Shown piece after piece: positions 24,562-33,471 of a DNA stretch of 64,000 bases (within the stretch, counting starts at the first letter, position 1; the number at the start of each line of letters is the position of its first letter). Below the pieces are notes generated by a model. The model saw only the letters and a list, made by a program, of their open reading frames with translations. It did no database searches and was not told the origin of the DNA. The stretch lies in the NCBI GenBank assembly GCA_019750335.1, contig JAIEOQ010000007.1, forward strand, positions 1 to 64,000, read 5' to 3'. A program made the translations under genes and the position numbers. This DNA comes from Candidatus Obscuribacterales bacterium. GTDB lineage: Bacteria > Cyanobacteriota > Vampirovibrionia > Obscuribacterales > Obscuribacteraceae.

Positions 24562-27111
24562 TTAGTTCTTATCCGAACCGCTGTCGGAGGAAGAAGAGGC
24601 AGATGCCGCTTCGGCTTTCTCTTTTTCCTTCTTGCTTGTTTTGGTTTCTTTCTCAGGCTTTGTTGAAGCCTTATCGAAAACAATGGTTTCACCATCAAGC
24701 TTGGTTAGGATCGTGTCGCCTTCTTTGAAGCGTCCTTGCAAGACTTGCTCAGCAAGGGCATCTTCCAAAAGGCGCTGGATTGATCTGCGCAAGGGGCGAG
24801 CACCGTAAGTCGGATTGTATCCGTCTTTGGCAATCAAATCCTTGCACTCGTCTGAGATAACCATATCCATGCCTTGAGCTTTGATCCGGTTTTGCAGATC
24901 GGCAGACATGATATCGACGATGTGTCGGATCTCTTCTTTGGTCAACTGTTGGAAAACGATGATTTCATCAATCCGGTTGAGGAACTCAGGACGGAAGGAT
25001 TTCTTCATTGAATCCATGACTAAATCACGAATCTTCTTGTAGCGCTCGGCATGTTCCTCCGCCTTATCTGCGACTTGGAAGCCGACAGCCAAGGATGATT
25101 TATCGATGAATTGAGCACCGACGTTGGAGGTCATGATGATGATCGTGTTCTTGAAGTCAACAGTGCGTCCCTTACTGTCCGACAGACGTCCGTCATCCAA
25201 AATCTGCAATAGAACGTTGAAGACGTCCGGATGGGCTTTTTCGATTTCGTCGAAAAGAACAACCGAATACGGCTTGCGGCGCACAGCTTCTGTCAGTTGA
25301 CCGCCTTCCTGATAGCCGACATAGCCCGGAGGAGAACCAATCAACTTGGATGTTGTGTGATGCTCCATGAATTCGGACATGTCGATGCGGATCATATTGT
25401 CTTCGGAACCGAAGAAGTAGCCAGCAAGAGCTTTCGCAAGCTCGGTTTTGCCGACGCCGGTCGGTCCGGAGAAGATGAAGCTGCCAATCGGACGATTCGG
25501 ATTTTTCAAACCGACTCGAGCTCGTCTGATTGCTTTGCAAACTGCTTCTACAGCTTGATTTTGACCGATTACACGTTGGTGCAATACATCAGCCATATGC
25601 AACAGTTTTTCTGATTCGCCTTCAGTCAGCTTAAGCAACGGAATGCCTGTCCAGGTGCTCACGATATGAGCAACTTCTTCGCCAGTAACGATTGGTTTTT
25701 CCGTTTCTTGTTGAGCTTTCCATTGAGTTTGGATATCGCGAATCTTTTCCGAAAGCTTGGTTTCTTGCTCACGCAAAGAAGCCGCTTTTTCGAACTCTTG
25801 ATTGCGGATAGCCATCTCTTTGTCACGGCGAACTTTTCTCAACTCACGTTCCACTTCTTTGCCTTCCGGCGGCAAAGAGCTTGCGCGCAGACGGACACGA
25901 GAAGAGGCTTCGTCAACGATATCAATCGCTTTATCCGGCAAGAAGCGATCGCTGATGTAGCGATCCGAAAGCTTTGTTGCATGCTCGATTGCTTCATCCG
26001 AAATAATCAAACGATGGTGTTCTTCATATTTAGCACGCAGACCGCGCAAAATTTCGATTGTTTCTTCCACGTTTGGCGGATCGATGATTACCGGTTGGAA
26101 ACGTCGTTCCAGAGCAGCATCACGTTCGATGTGCTTACGATACTCGTCCATGGTGGTAGCGCCGATACATTGCAACTCACCACGTGAAAGAGCCGGCTTC
26201 AAAATATTTGCGGCATCGATAGCGCCTTCGGCAGCACCAGCGCCGATCAAAGTATGAAGTTCGTCGATAACCAGCATGACGTTGCCGGCACCGCGAATTT
26301 CATCCATGATTTTTTTCAAGCGTTCTTCAAATTCGCCGCGATATTTAGTTCCGGCAACCAAAAGCCCGATATCCAACTGAACAATTTTCTTGTCCATAAG
26401 AATGTCCGGCACGTCAGCATTCGAGATGCGAATTGCCAAACCTTCGGCAATAGCTGTTTTACCAACCCCTGGCTCACCGATAAGAACAGGGTTGTTCTTA
26501 CTGCGACGACCGAGGATCTGGATTACACGTTCAATCTCTTTTTCACGCCCGACCACCGGATCAAGACGTCCTTCTTGAGCCGATTGTGTCAAATTGACGC
26601 CGAATTCATCGAGAGTCGGTGTTTTTGAACGTCCGGTTCCAGCTGAAGTTGTTGCACCGCCAGCAGTGGCAGCTCCGCTTTCACCCAACAAGCGAATGAC
26701 GTGACTTCTTACTTTAGTCAGATCAACGCCTAAATTTTCCAGCACTCTGGCTGCTACACCCTCACCTTCGCGAATGAGACCCAAAAGCAAATGTTCGGTG
26801 CCGATGTAATTGTGTCCCAGCTGTCTGGCTTCATCCCAGGACAACTCAAGTACCCGCTTAGCTCGCGGAGTAAAAGGTATCTCTACGGCAACGAAGCCGG
26901 AGCCGCGACCAATTATCTTTTCAACTTCGACCCGAGCGTCTTTCAAATTGACACCCATAGATTTCAAAGTTTTCGCTGCAATACCCGTGCCTTCGCCGAT
27001 AAGACCCAGCAGGATTTGCTCAGTGCCCACGAAGTTATGCCCGAGACGTCGGGCCTCCTCCTGAGCCAGCATGATTACTTTAATCGCCTTTTCCGTGAAA
27101 CGCTCAAACAT
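24562..27111 (-). CDS. clpC: ATP-dependent Clp protease ATP-binding subunit ClpC
   Basis: An 849-residue class I Clp/Hsp100 ATPase that unfolds proteins and feeds them to ClpP. Two N-terminal Clp repeats (about 2-70 and 78-144: [20 protein letters not shown]) are followed by AAA-1 with Walker A GEPGVGKT (212-219), a UVR-like coiled middle ([20 protein letters not shown]) typical of ClpC, AAA-2 with GPTGVGKT, and the C-terminal D2-small domain. The tail is an unusual Lys/Glu then Ala/Ser run ([20 protein letters not shown]). ClpC rather than ClpB or ClpA is indicated by the UVR middle and overall length. It appears monocistronic with its own promoter and terminator. Confidence 0.96.
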   Translation of the reverse strand: MFERFTEKAIKVIMLAQEEARRLGHNFVGTEQILLGLIGEGTGIAAKTLKSMGVNLKDARVEVEKIIGRGSGFVAVEIPFTPRAKRVLELSWDEARQLGHNYIGTEHLLLGLIREGEGVAARVLENLGVDLTKVRSHVIRLLGESGAATAGGATTSAGTGRSKTPTLDEFGVNLTQSAQEGRLDPVVGREKEIERVIQILGRRSKNNPVLIGEPGVGKTAIAEGLAIRISNADVPDILMDKKIVQLDIGLLVAGTKYRGEFEERLKKIMDEIRGAGNVMLVIDELHTLIGAGAAEGAIDAANILKPALSRGELQCIGATTMDEYRKHIERDAALERRFQPVIIDPPNVEETIEILRGLRAKYEEHHRLIISDEAIEHATKLSDRYISDRFLPDKAIDIVDEASSRVRLRASSLPPEGKEVERELRKVRRDKEMAIRNQEFEKAASLREQETKLSEKIRDIQTQWKAQQETEKPIVTGEEVAHIVSTWTGIPLLKLTEGESEKLLHMADVLHQRVIGQNQAVEAVCKAIRRARVGLKNPNRPIGSFIFSGPTGVGKTELAKALAGYFFGSEDNMIRIDMSEFMEHHTTSKLIGSPPGYVGYQEGGQLTEAVRRKPYSVVLFDEIEKAHPDVFNVLLQILDDGRLSDSKGRTVDFKNTIIIMTSNVGAQFIDKSSLAVGFQVADKAEEHAERYKKIRDLVMDSMKKSFRPEFLNRIDEIIVFQQLTKEEIRHIVDIMSADLQNRIKAQGMDMVISDECKDLIAKDGYNPTYGARPLRRSIQRLLEDALAEQVLQGRFKEGDTILTKLDGETIVFDKASTKPEKETKTSKKEKEKAEAASASSSSDSGSDKN

Positions 27112-27143
27112 GGCGGTTTAAGCCTCCCTAGCAGCCTAATGTG

Positions 27144-27149
27144 ATTATA
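27144..27149 (-). promoter_or_regulatory. Probable clpC -10 element
   Basis: A perfect TATAAT on the minus strand lies 33 bp upstream of the clpC ATG. No good TTGACA is visible at 16-18 bp. GGGAGG for ribosome binding lies about 11 bases from the start. A CtsR-type direct repeat was not seen. Confidence 0.5.
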
Positions 27150-27280
27150 TTCTAACACCATAAGCCAGCTAGAAAGTCTGCCTTACCCAGGAGAAATCAG
27201 TGTCTTTTCCGAAAATATTTTTCCGGAATTCACTTGTTGATAGTTATTTTGCAGGCACCAGCGGTTCTTAAACGCTGTTA

Positions 27281-29605
27281 TCAAGCATGAACTTCTTTGC
27301 CGTCGGCCAGTTGCGAAAAATCACATTCTTTATTGGAGCAGGCAATTTGGTCACCACGCTTTAGCGTCTTGTAAACCAGCATGGTCTCGCACTTAGGACA
27401 TTTATTGCTGCCCTTCGGTCCACCTGACAGCAACGGCGGATACCAATATGCCGAAGTGCAGGCTTTTTGACTGTAGTGACTGCAACCGTAGAACATTTTG
27501 CCGCGACGAGATTTTTTCTCGATGATGTCGCCGCCACAGCCTTCGCGGGGGCAGGACACACCGGTCAACTTCAAAATCGGGCGCTGCTCTTTACACTCTT
27601 CAGCAGCACAGGCAAGATAATCACCATATCTTCCATAGCGGATTAACATCGGTCCGCCGCAAGTACGGCAGATTTCTGTTGACGGACGATCCGGAGGAAC
27701 CGGTAAACCTTCTTTGGTTAAGGCAATGGTTGTCTTACATTCCGGATAACCGGTGCAACCAAGGAATTGTCCGAACCGTGATGATTTAACCGCCATTTGC
27801 AAACTGCAAACCGGACAGTGTTGGTCAGAGAGGACAACTATCTTGTCCATACTCTCTTCGGCTTTCTTTAAAGTTTCGCCAAAAGGTTTATAGAACTCTT
27901 TGAGCATGCCGTGCCAATCGACCTTATCGTCTTCAATTTGGTCCAGCTTGGATTCCATTTCAGCCGTAAAGCCAACATCGACAATATTGCCGAAGTGCTC
28001 AACAAGCATTTCGTTTACGGCTCGACCAAGCTTGGTCGGGATCAGCATCTTATTGGTACGTTCAACATATTTACGGTCAACAATGGTGGCCACTGTAGCT
28101 ACGTAAGTTGAAGGACGTCCAATCCCTAGTTCTTCTAAAGTTTTAACTAGGCTGGCTTCATTAAAGCGCGGCGGCGGTTGAGTGAAGTGTTGCTTGGAGT
28201 CAAGATCTTTCAGTTTGACTTCTTCACCTTTGCTCAATTCAGGCAAATGGCCGGTGTCAGCATCTTCACTTTCAGGCTCATCACCGTTTGAATTTTTCAA
28301 TTCGCGGTTTAGGACGATTGTGAAACCAGGAAAAGTAAATTCGGAAGCAGAAGCACGGAAAACAGCTTTAGCGGCGGTTATTTCCACAGTTCTGGTCGTC
28401 AGCTCGGCTGCTGCCATTTGGCTAGCTAAAAAGCGTTCCCAGATTAGTTTGTAGACCTTAAACTGATCGTTGTTCAAGAAAGGCTTAATCGATTCAGGAG
28501 TACGCCAAGCGCTGGTCGGACGAATCGCTTCGTGGGCGTCCTGAACTGTTTTGCCTTTACGTTCGTAAATTCGCGGTTTATCCGGATAATAGGGCTTTTT
28601 AAAGCGATCAAGAATATATTCTTTCGCTTCATCCTGGGCTTGTTGCGCAACCCGGGTTGAATCGGTACGCATATAAGTGATAAGACCTGACGGTCCCTGA
28701 GTTCCCAGCTCAACCCCTTCATATAAGGATTGGGCGACTTGCATGGTTTTCTTGACGGTAAAACCTAAAACAGTAGCCGCTTCTCTTTGCAGAGTCGAGG
28801 TTATGTAAGGCGGTTGCGGTTGGCGCTGACTGGTTTTTTGCGTAACTGAAGTTACTTTGAAGTCTTCAGACTGCACGCTTTTAATTATCGCTTTCGCTTC
28901 TTTTTCCGATTCAATGATCATCGTACCGGTTCCGGCTTTATCCGAAGCGGCGATCACACGCTTACCATCATATTTGACTAAATTTGTTTGGAAGCTTTGC
29001 TTAGAACGAGCTTTGTTCAATTCGGCTTTCAAAGACCAGTATTCTTTGGGGTCGAATTTTTCAATTTCAGCTTCTCTTTCGCAAATAATACGTACAGCCA
29101 CGCTTTGTACACGACCGGCTGAACGACCGTTGACTTTGCGCCAAAGAAGCGGGCTTATTTTATAACCGACCAAACGATCCAAAAGACGACGGGCTTGTTG
29201 AGCATCAACTAAGCGACTGTCGATTTGACGGGGCTTTTTCATAGCCGCCATAACAGCTTCTTTGGTGATTTCGTTAAATTCAACTCTGTGCAGTTTTTTT
29301 GGCGAAATGTCGAGTATCTCCGACAAGTGCCAAGCAATAGCTTCACCTTCGCGGTCAGGGTCGGGCGCCAGATAGACTTTGTCTGCTTTCTCTGCGGCTT
29401 CTTGCAACTCTTTGACTATCGGTTCCTTGTCGCGCAGAATTTCATATAGCGGCTCGAAATTCTTTCGTACGTTCACTCCCAATTTATTTTTCGGCAAGTC
29501 ACGGACGTGACCGATGCTCGCTTTTACCTGATAATCCTGTCCAAGAATCTTACTTATAGTCTTGGCTTTTGCCGGGGACTCAACGATCACGAGGGATTTA
29601 GTCAT
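27281..29605 (-). CDS. topA: DNA topoisomerase I
   Basis: A 774-residue type IA topoisomerase, which relaxes negative supercoils through a 5'-phosphotyrosine intermediate. TOPRIM acidic motif DPDREGE is at 82-88, the catalytic Tyr311 lies in GLITYMRTDS, and the core ends with GIGRPSTYVATV. Three or four C-terminal zinc ribbons follow (CPVCSLQM...C; CRTCGGPM...CAAEEC; CPREGCGG; CPKCETML...CSNKEC). Full family length. It reads the same way as tsaE, with a 276-bp gap between them. Confidence 0.97.
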   Translation of the reverse strand: MTKSLVIVESPAKAKTISKILGQDYQVKASIGHVRDLPKNKLGVNVRKNFEPLYEILRDKEPIVKELQEAAEKADKVYLAPDPDREGEAIAWHLSEILDISPKKLHRVEFNEITKEAVMAAMKKPRQIDSRLVDAQQARRLLDRLVGYKISPLLWRKVNGRSAGRVQSVAVRIICEREAEIEKFDPKEYWSLKAELNKARSKQSFQTNLVKYDGKRVIAASDKAGTGTMIIESEKEAKAIIKSVQSEDFKVTSVTQKTSQRQPQPPYITSTLQREAATVLGFTVKKTMQVAQSLYEGVELGTQGPSGLITYMRTDSTRVAQQAQDEAKEYILDRFKKPYYPDKPRIYERKGKTVQDAHEAIRPTSAWRTPESIKPFLNNDQFKVYKLIWERFLASQMAAAELTTRTVEITAAKAVFRASASEFTFPGFTIVLNRELKNSNGDEPESEDADTGHLPELSKGEEVKLKDLDSKQHFTQPPPRFNEASLVKTLEELGIGRPSTYVATVATIVDRKYVERTNKMLIPTKLGRAVNEMLVEHFGNIVDVGFTAEMESKLDQIEDDKVDWHGMLKEFYKPFGETLKKAEESMDKIVVLSDQHCPVCSLQMAVKSSRFGQFLGCTGYPECKTTIALTKEGLPVPPDRPSTEICRTCGGPMLIRYGRYGDYLACAAEECKEQRPILKLTGVSCPREGCGGDIIEKKSRRGKMFYGCSHYSQKACTSAYWYPPLLSGGPKGSNKCPKCETMLVYKTLKRGDQIACSNKECDFSQLADGKEVHA

Positions 29606-29710
29606 GGGGATTTATGGCAACCTATTTTTAGAGCACACACAAAACACATTCAATATAAATGAATAACCGAGAATTCAAGCCGACCTGTCAAGAACTGCTT
29701 GTGAGGGCTG

Positions 29711-29719
29711 AGTATAACA
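29711..29719 (-). promoter_or_regulatory. Probable topA extended -10 promoter
   Basis: On the minus strand TGTTATACT forms an extended -10 (TG-N-TATACT), 106 bp upstream of the topA ATG. No good -35 at the normal spacing is seen, as is common with extended -10 promoters. Confidence 0.45.
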
Positions 29720-29881
29720 CGCTAAGTCAACCCCCTTTTCTTATCTATTTTGTTAATCCGCCCTTTTATGACTCTGAGGGGGCAGCAAAAATTGTCTTTG
29801 CTAAGGAAATTTTTGGACGGTTAATCCGCCAGCTGAAGCCACTTTAAGCTTCGGCTTTGATTTTTTTATCCATGTGCAACT

Positions 29882-30454
29882 TTACAAAGCCAGGGGTGTC
29901 ACCTTGTAAAGACCTTCTCTTTCTAAATGTAGACAGAAGGTGTCAAGCCAGTGAGAAGTACTTGGACCGTGCGCTTCGATTGAAATCGTGCGTCCATCCG
30001 GCAGCCCAGACTCCTTATATTCCCCGCTTTGTAGATAGTTAAAAGAGACAAACAGACAATCTCGATCTTGGAAAAGCTCTTTTCCCAGCTCAGCCCATTC
30101 AATAAATACAATCCCCGGAGCAGCAAGAAATTCTTCAAACTCTTCTTGGAGTAAGGAATGTACGGACTCGGCCCCCGATTTACCGCCTTGAAAATCTTCC
30201 TGCAGGCGGTACAAATCTAGATGGTAGAAGGGCAAACGCCCGGTCTGGTACTCATTGAGCATAGTAAAAGTCGGGCTAGTAACCTCTTCTTCAAGGTTTA
30301 AGCCGGCACCAAGACCTTGAGCGAAAGTGGTTTTACCGGCTCCCAGCTGACCGGAAGCCAAAACTAAAAGCCGATCTTGGGTATGGAGCGCAAAATCCTC
30401 ACCCAAATTCCGGGTTGATTGCGCATCAGGCAAATAAATACGTACTGCATTCAT
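29882..30454 (-). CDS. tsaE: tRNA threonylcarbamoyladenosine biosynthesis ATPase TsaE
   Basis: A 190-residue P-loop protein with Walker A GQLGAGKTT (35-43), followed by FAQGLGAGL, SPTFTMLNEY and FYHLDLYRL. This is the standard TsaE pattern; TsaE supports TsaB-TsaD in making t6A37 on ANN-decoding tRNAs. Family proteins are about 150 residues; here a ~40-residue C-terminal extension (from about 150) has no recognised motif. No tsaB or tsaD lies in the window. Confidence 0.92.
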   Translation of the reverse strand: MNAVRIYLPDAQSTRNLGEDFALHTQDRLLVLASGQLGAGKTTFAQGLGAGLNLEEEVTSPTFTMLNEYQTGRLPFYHLDLYRLQEDFQGGKSGAESVHSLLQEEFEEFLAAPGIVFIEWAELGKELFQDRDCLFVSFNYLQSGEYKESGLPDGRTISIEAHGPSTSHWLDTFCLHLEREGLYKVTPLAL

Positions 30455-30687
30455 AAACTCGAGTCTCAGCCGTGGAGCAGCCGCAGTTTTTTGACCCGGA
30501 AATCATCCAGGTGGGAGCCCTCCTTAGCAGACTCCGTTTCCTAATCCTTCTGACGAAGATTCATAGGTATACTTCATCGCTTCGAGCCGGATTCCCTTGT
30601 TGTTTAAGCTGTAGGACAAAACTTGCTCAGCCTCATCCTACGACCGAGACTATGGTGGATCATAGCAGATTGTTAGCGCTGTACAAG

Positions 30688-31698
30688 CTATTTGCGAAGT
30701 AGTTTTCCGTGCACATAGCGCGGGTCCAAGATCGGCTTGGCTAGCACACCTTCAAGCGAATTGTCATTGTCGTCGACAACGGTCATATCGTGAGAAACAA
30801 TCCGTACAACCGCCTGGCGTGTATCCGGTGTTTTGCTGTTTGCCTGACTGTAATTACGTACATATAGATCGGTACCTTTGGCTTGCAGTTTGACACCACT
30901 TCTGCCAACCGGCTGCTCCATCTGAGTTTCCAGATTGGAAGCCACTTCGTCAAGAGCGCTCTCTTTGCCTTTCTGCCAGCTATTGTAGGTTTCAGTGCGT
31001 TCATCGGCCTGACGCAAAATGTATTCTTTTTCTTCTGCAGCCGCTTTTTTTATCGCGTCTTCTCTGCGGCGCAAAGCTTCCGGATCGCTCAAAAGCGGGT
31101 TTGCTCGCGGTTCCGGCGTAAAGATCAAAGGATCGGAAAGACGTTGAATATCATATTCTGCTTTTTGTTCAATCCGGCGGATCTCTGCCAAAGCAATGCT
31201 ACGTGATGTTTTTTGCCGTTCCGAAGACTGGCTGCGATGCTTGCTTTTCTCGATATTAGCTTGGCGACGAATGATATTTCGCGCTTTTTCCAATTCCGGT
31301 GGATAGGAAAATGTTTCGGCTGAAGCTACTTTTGCCGGTTGAATGTAGGTTTTAATAAAATCAGGATCGTTAGGCGAAGGCAGCGGTTTTTTATAACCTA
31401 AAATGGCTTGCCTGCTGTACTCTCCAGCAGGACTATCCGGGTTTATCTGATAGCTGATTTTATACTCTTCCAAAGCACGAGCATGCTCTTTTAAGCGCAC
31501 CAGCGCATTGGCTAAGTAATAGTGCGGAATTTGTTTGCCAGGTTCCCGTGCTGCTGCCGCTGAAAAAGAAACCACAGCCAGAGTGTATCGTCCGGCTTTA
31601 TATTCGGCCAGCCCTTCTTCCATCAGTGTTTTAGCCGTGGCAATTTGAATGCTCGAAAGCATTGCCATCAGTAAAAACAGTGGAGTGTATTGCTTCAC
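30688..31698 (-). CDS. Secreted TPR-containing protein
   Basis: A 336-residue protein with a signal peptide (MKQYTPLFLLMAMLSSIQIA, cleavage near ATA-KT). Two or three TPR motifs follow in residues 25-95: GLAEYKAGRYTLAVVSFSAA and PHYYLANALVRLKEHARALE. The rest is charged and coiled-coil-like (about 130-250), then a C-terminal globular end. TPRs mediate protein-protein contacts; the partner is unknown. It lies 50 bp downstream of a second secreted TPR gene, so the two probably share a transcript. Confidence 0.8.
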   Translation of the reverse strand: MKQYTPLFLLMAMLSSIQIATAKTLMEEGLAEYKAGRYTLAVVSFSAAAAREPGKQIPHYYLANALVRLKEHARALEEYKISYQINPDSPAGEYSRQAILGYKKPLPSPNDPDFIKTYIQPAKVASAETFSYPPELEKARNIIRRQANIEKSKHRSQSSERQKTSRSIALAEIRRIEQKAEYDIQRLSDPLIFTPEPRANPLLSDPEALRRREDAIKKAAAEEKEYILRQADERTETYNSWQKGKESALDEVASNLETQMEQPVGRSGVKLQAKGTDLYVRNYSQANSKTPDTRQAVVRIVSHDMTVVDDNDNSLEGVLAKPILDPRYVHGKLLRK

Positions 31699-31748
31699 AA
31701 AGATTCAGGCAGCCTAGACTAACTCTAGTTATAGTCTAGCAATACTTC

Positions 31749-32813
31749 CTAAATTTCACTATTCTTTGCCGATTTAGCCAATCTGGACATTGATTCTTGA
31801 GCAAATTGACTGTTCGGCTCAAGCTCCAAAGCTGTTTCTAACTCGCTTTTCGCTTGGCTAACATTGCCTTTCAACTCATAAACCATAGCCAAGCCGGAAT
31901 GAGCAGCAGCAGCTGTTTTGTCCAATTCCATTGCTTTTTTGAATTGGGTTTGGGCGCCATTCAAATCGTTCTTTTTAACCAAACAAAGAGCCAAACCAAC
32001 TCTTGCTTGCCAATCAGCCGGATTTTTCTCAACCAATTGCTCAAAAAGTTCAGCGGCTTGAACATGCTTTTCTGTCTCTAAAAGAGCAGCAGCTAGTCTT
32101 TGTTTTGTTTCGTGATTGTTAGGAGCAAGCTTGAAAGCTTCTTGGAGATTTTCCACAGCTTCATCGTTTCGGCCAAGAGAAAGATAAGCTGAACCAAGAG
32201 CGGTATAGCCGGCTGCATAATCAGAATTTTGTCTGGTTATTTCTTTGAGCATAGCAATTCCAGCTTCACTACGACCGGAGCGTATTAAAACAAGACCTTG
32301 ACCAACAGCACCTTCCAACAAAAGCGGGTTTAATTCAAGGGATTTTTGATAAGACTGGAGCGCTGCGCTAAAGTCTCCTTTTTGAGCTAAAGCCCAAGCC
32401 AGGTTAGCTCTGTAAATAGCAGCTTTGCTATCAAGTTCGACAGCCCGGCGTTCTTCACGAATTTGACCATCATAATCGCCCAGACTACCAAGAACGACAC
32501 CCAAACCGGCATGTCCGGACGGCGAAAGCGGATTGCTGGCAATAGCCTGCTCAAACAAGTGCTGCGCCAGGTCTAATTTCCCCTGACGGTACATCTTATT
32601 CGCTCTGGCTGTTAAGGCTTTGCTGACTTCATTCTCACCACCAACGGGCTGAGCAAGATCTGTCTCATTTTGCACTTTGGCTCCAGGGCTGCTTAAAGCA
32701 AAAAGCTTGCTGCGCGGGATTGCCAGGTCTTCGGCTTGAACCTGAGAGGCTGAAAGCGCAAAAATTCCTAACAAGACTGACACCGGTTTAAGACAAGCAA
32801 GACTCTTCTTCAT
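31749..32813 (-). CDS. Secreted TPR repeat protein
   Basis: A 354-residue protein with a signal peptide (cleavage near SQVQA-ED). From about residue 65 come eight to nine TPR units, such as ANKMYRQGKLDLAQHLFEQA and GYTALGSAYLSLGRNDEAVE. A GGGAGA ribosome site precedes the ATG. Function is scaffold or assembly at the envelope by family analogy only. It is divergent from the 204-residue secreted gene with just 43 bp between starts, so their promoters must lie in or beside each other's 5' region. Confidence 0.85.
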   Translation of the reverse strand: MKKSLACLKPVSVLLGIFALSASQVQAEDLAIPRSKLFALSSPGAKVQNETDLAQPVGGENEVSKALTARANKMYRQGKLDLAQHLFEQAIASNPLSPSGHAGLGVVLGSLGDYDGQIREERRAVELDSKAAIYRANLAWALAQKGDFSAALQSYQKSLELNPLLLEGAVGQGLVLIRSGRSEAGIAMLKEITRQNSDYAAGYTALGSAYLSLGRNDEAVENLQEAFKLAPNNHETKQRLAAALLETEKHVQAAELFEQLVEKNPADWQARVGLALCLVKKNDLNGAQTQFKKAMELDKTAAAAHSGLAMVYELKGNVSQAKSELETALELEPNSQFAQESMSRLAKSAKNSEI

Positions 32814-32856
32814 ATAATCTCCCTGCTGGAGGGCTTATTGCCCTGGAAAGAAATGT

Positions 32857-33471
32857 ATGACGCTAAATAGGACACGGATGCCTCTCAATTATCTTCTACT
32901 GACAACATCCTTTTTGCTTGTTTCATTCTCAGCTTTGTTTGATCAGGCACGGGCGCAAACCCAAGATTCGCTACCGCCGCTTGCGCCAGACATCGGTTTG
33001 ACCCCCTTAAACACACCGTCTCCATTGTTGCCCCAACGAGGGAGCCTCCCTCCGGGAGCCAATATTTCTTTGCCCGCTATCTTAAATGAAGAAAAAGCAA
33101 AAGTTCCTTTAGCTTGGCGGGCGAAAATCAACCGCTTAAGTCAGGAAAGCCAAAAAAGCGGTAAAACAACAAACTGTCTATCTCGGGCTTACGATAAGCC
33201 TTTTGCTGATTGTCTTCTCGCTTTGATCAATGCTTGTTCAAAAAGCGGTTTTCAAATCGAATCCTTAAACAGCAATGCCGGCGAGCTTCTGGTCAGCCAG
33301 ACAGAAATGGTGCGTCAACGTTTGCTTTTTCTGGTTTGCGAAATGCCAGCCGGTCGCTCAACGATTTTTTGCGCTCCCGATGAAGGAACTAGCCTTAACG
33401 AGGTATCGAATCAGATTCAAAAAATATTCGACAACACAACAACCGTATTGAACAAAAGAGGGCGTATTTAA
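32857..33471 (+). CDS. Secreted hypothetical protein, 204 aa
   Basis: Signal peptide in residues 1-34 (cleavage near ARA-QT). A Pro-rich stretch (about 38-70) leads into a folded part containing four Cys (TTNCLSRAYDKPFADCL, NACSKSGF, LVCEMP) and IFCAPDEG. ATG at 32857 has GGAAAG upstream; ATG at 32878 has AGGA and is also possible. No family recognised. It ends exactly where the convergent helicase gene ends. Confidence 0.75.
   Translation: MTLNRTRMPLNYLLLTTSFLLVSFSALFDQARAQTQDSLPPLAPDIGLTPLNTPSPLLPQRGSLPPGANISLPAILNEEKAKVPLAWRAKINRLSQESQKSGKTTNCLSRAYDKPFADCLLALINACSKSGFQIESLNSNAGELLVSQTEMVRQRLLFLVCEMPAGRSTIFCAPDEGTSLNEVSNQIQKIFDNTTTVLNKRGRI

Noticed and set aside
29659..29847. 62-codon plus ORF between tsaE and topA
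   Set aside because: No ribosome site and no similarity I can see. Only the downstream hairpin is noted.
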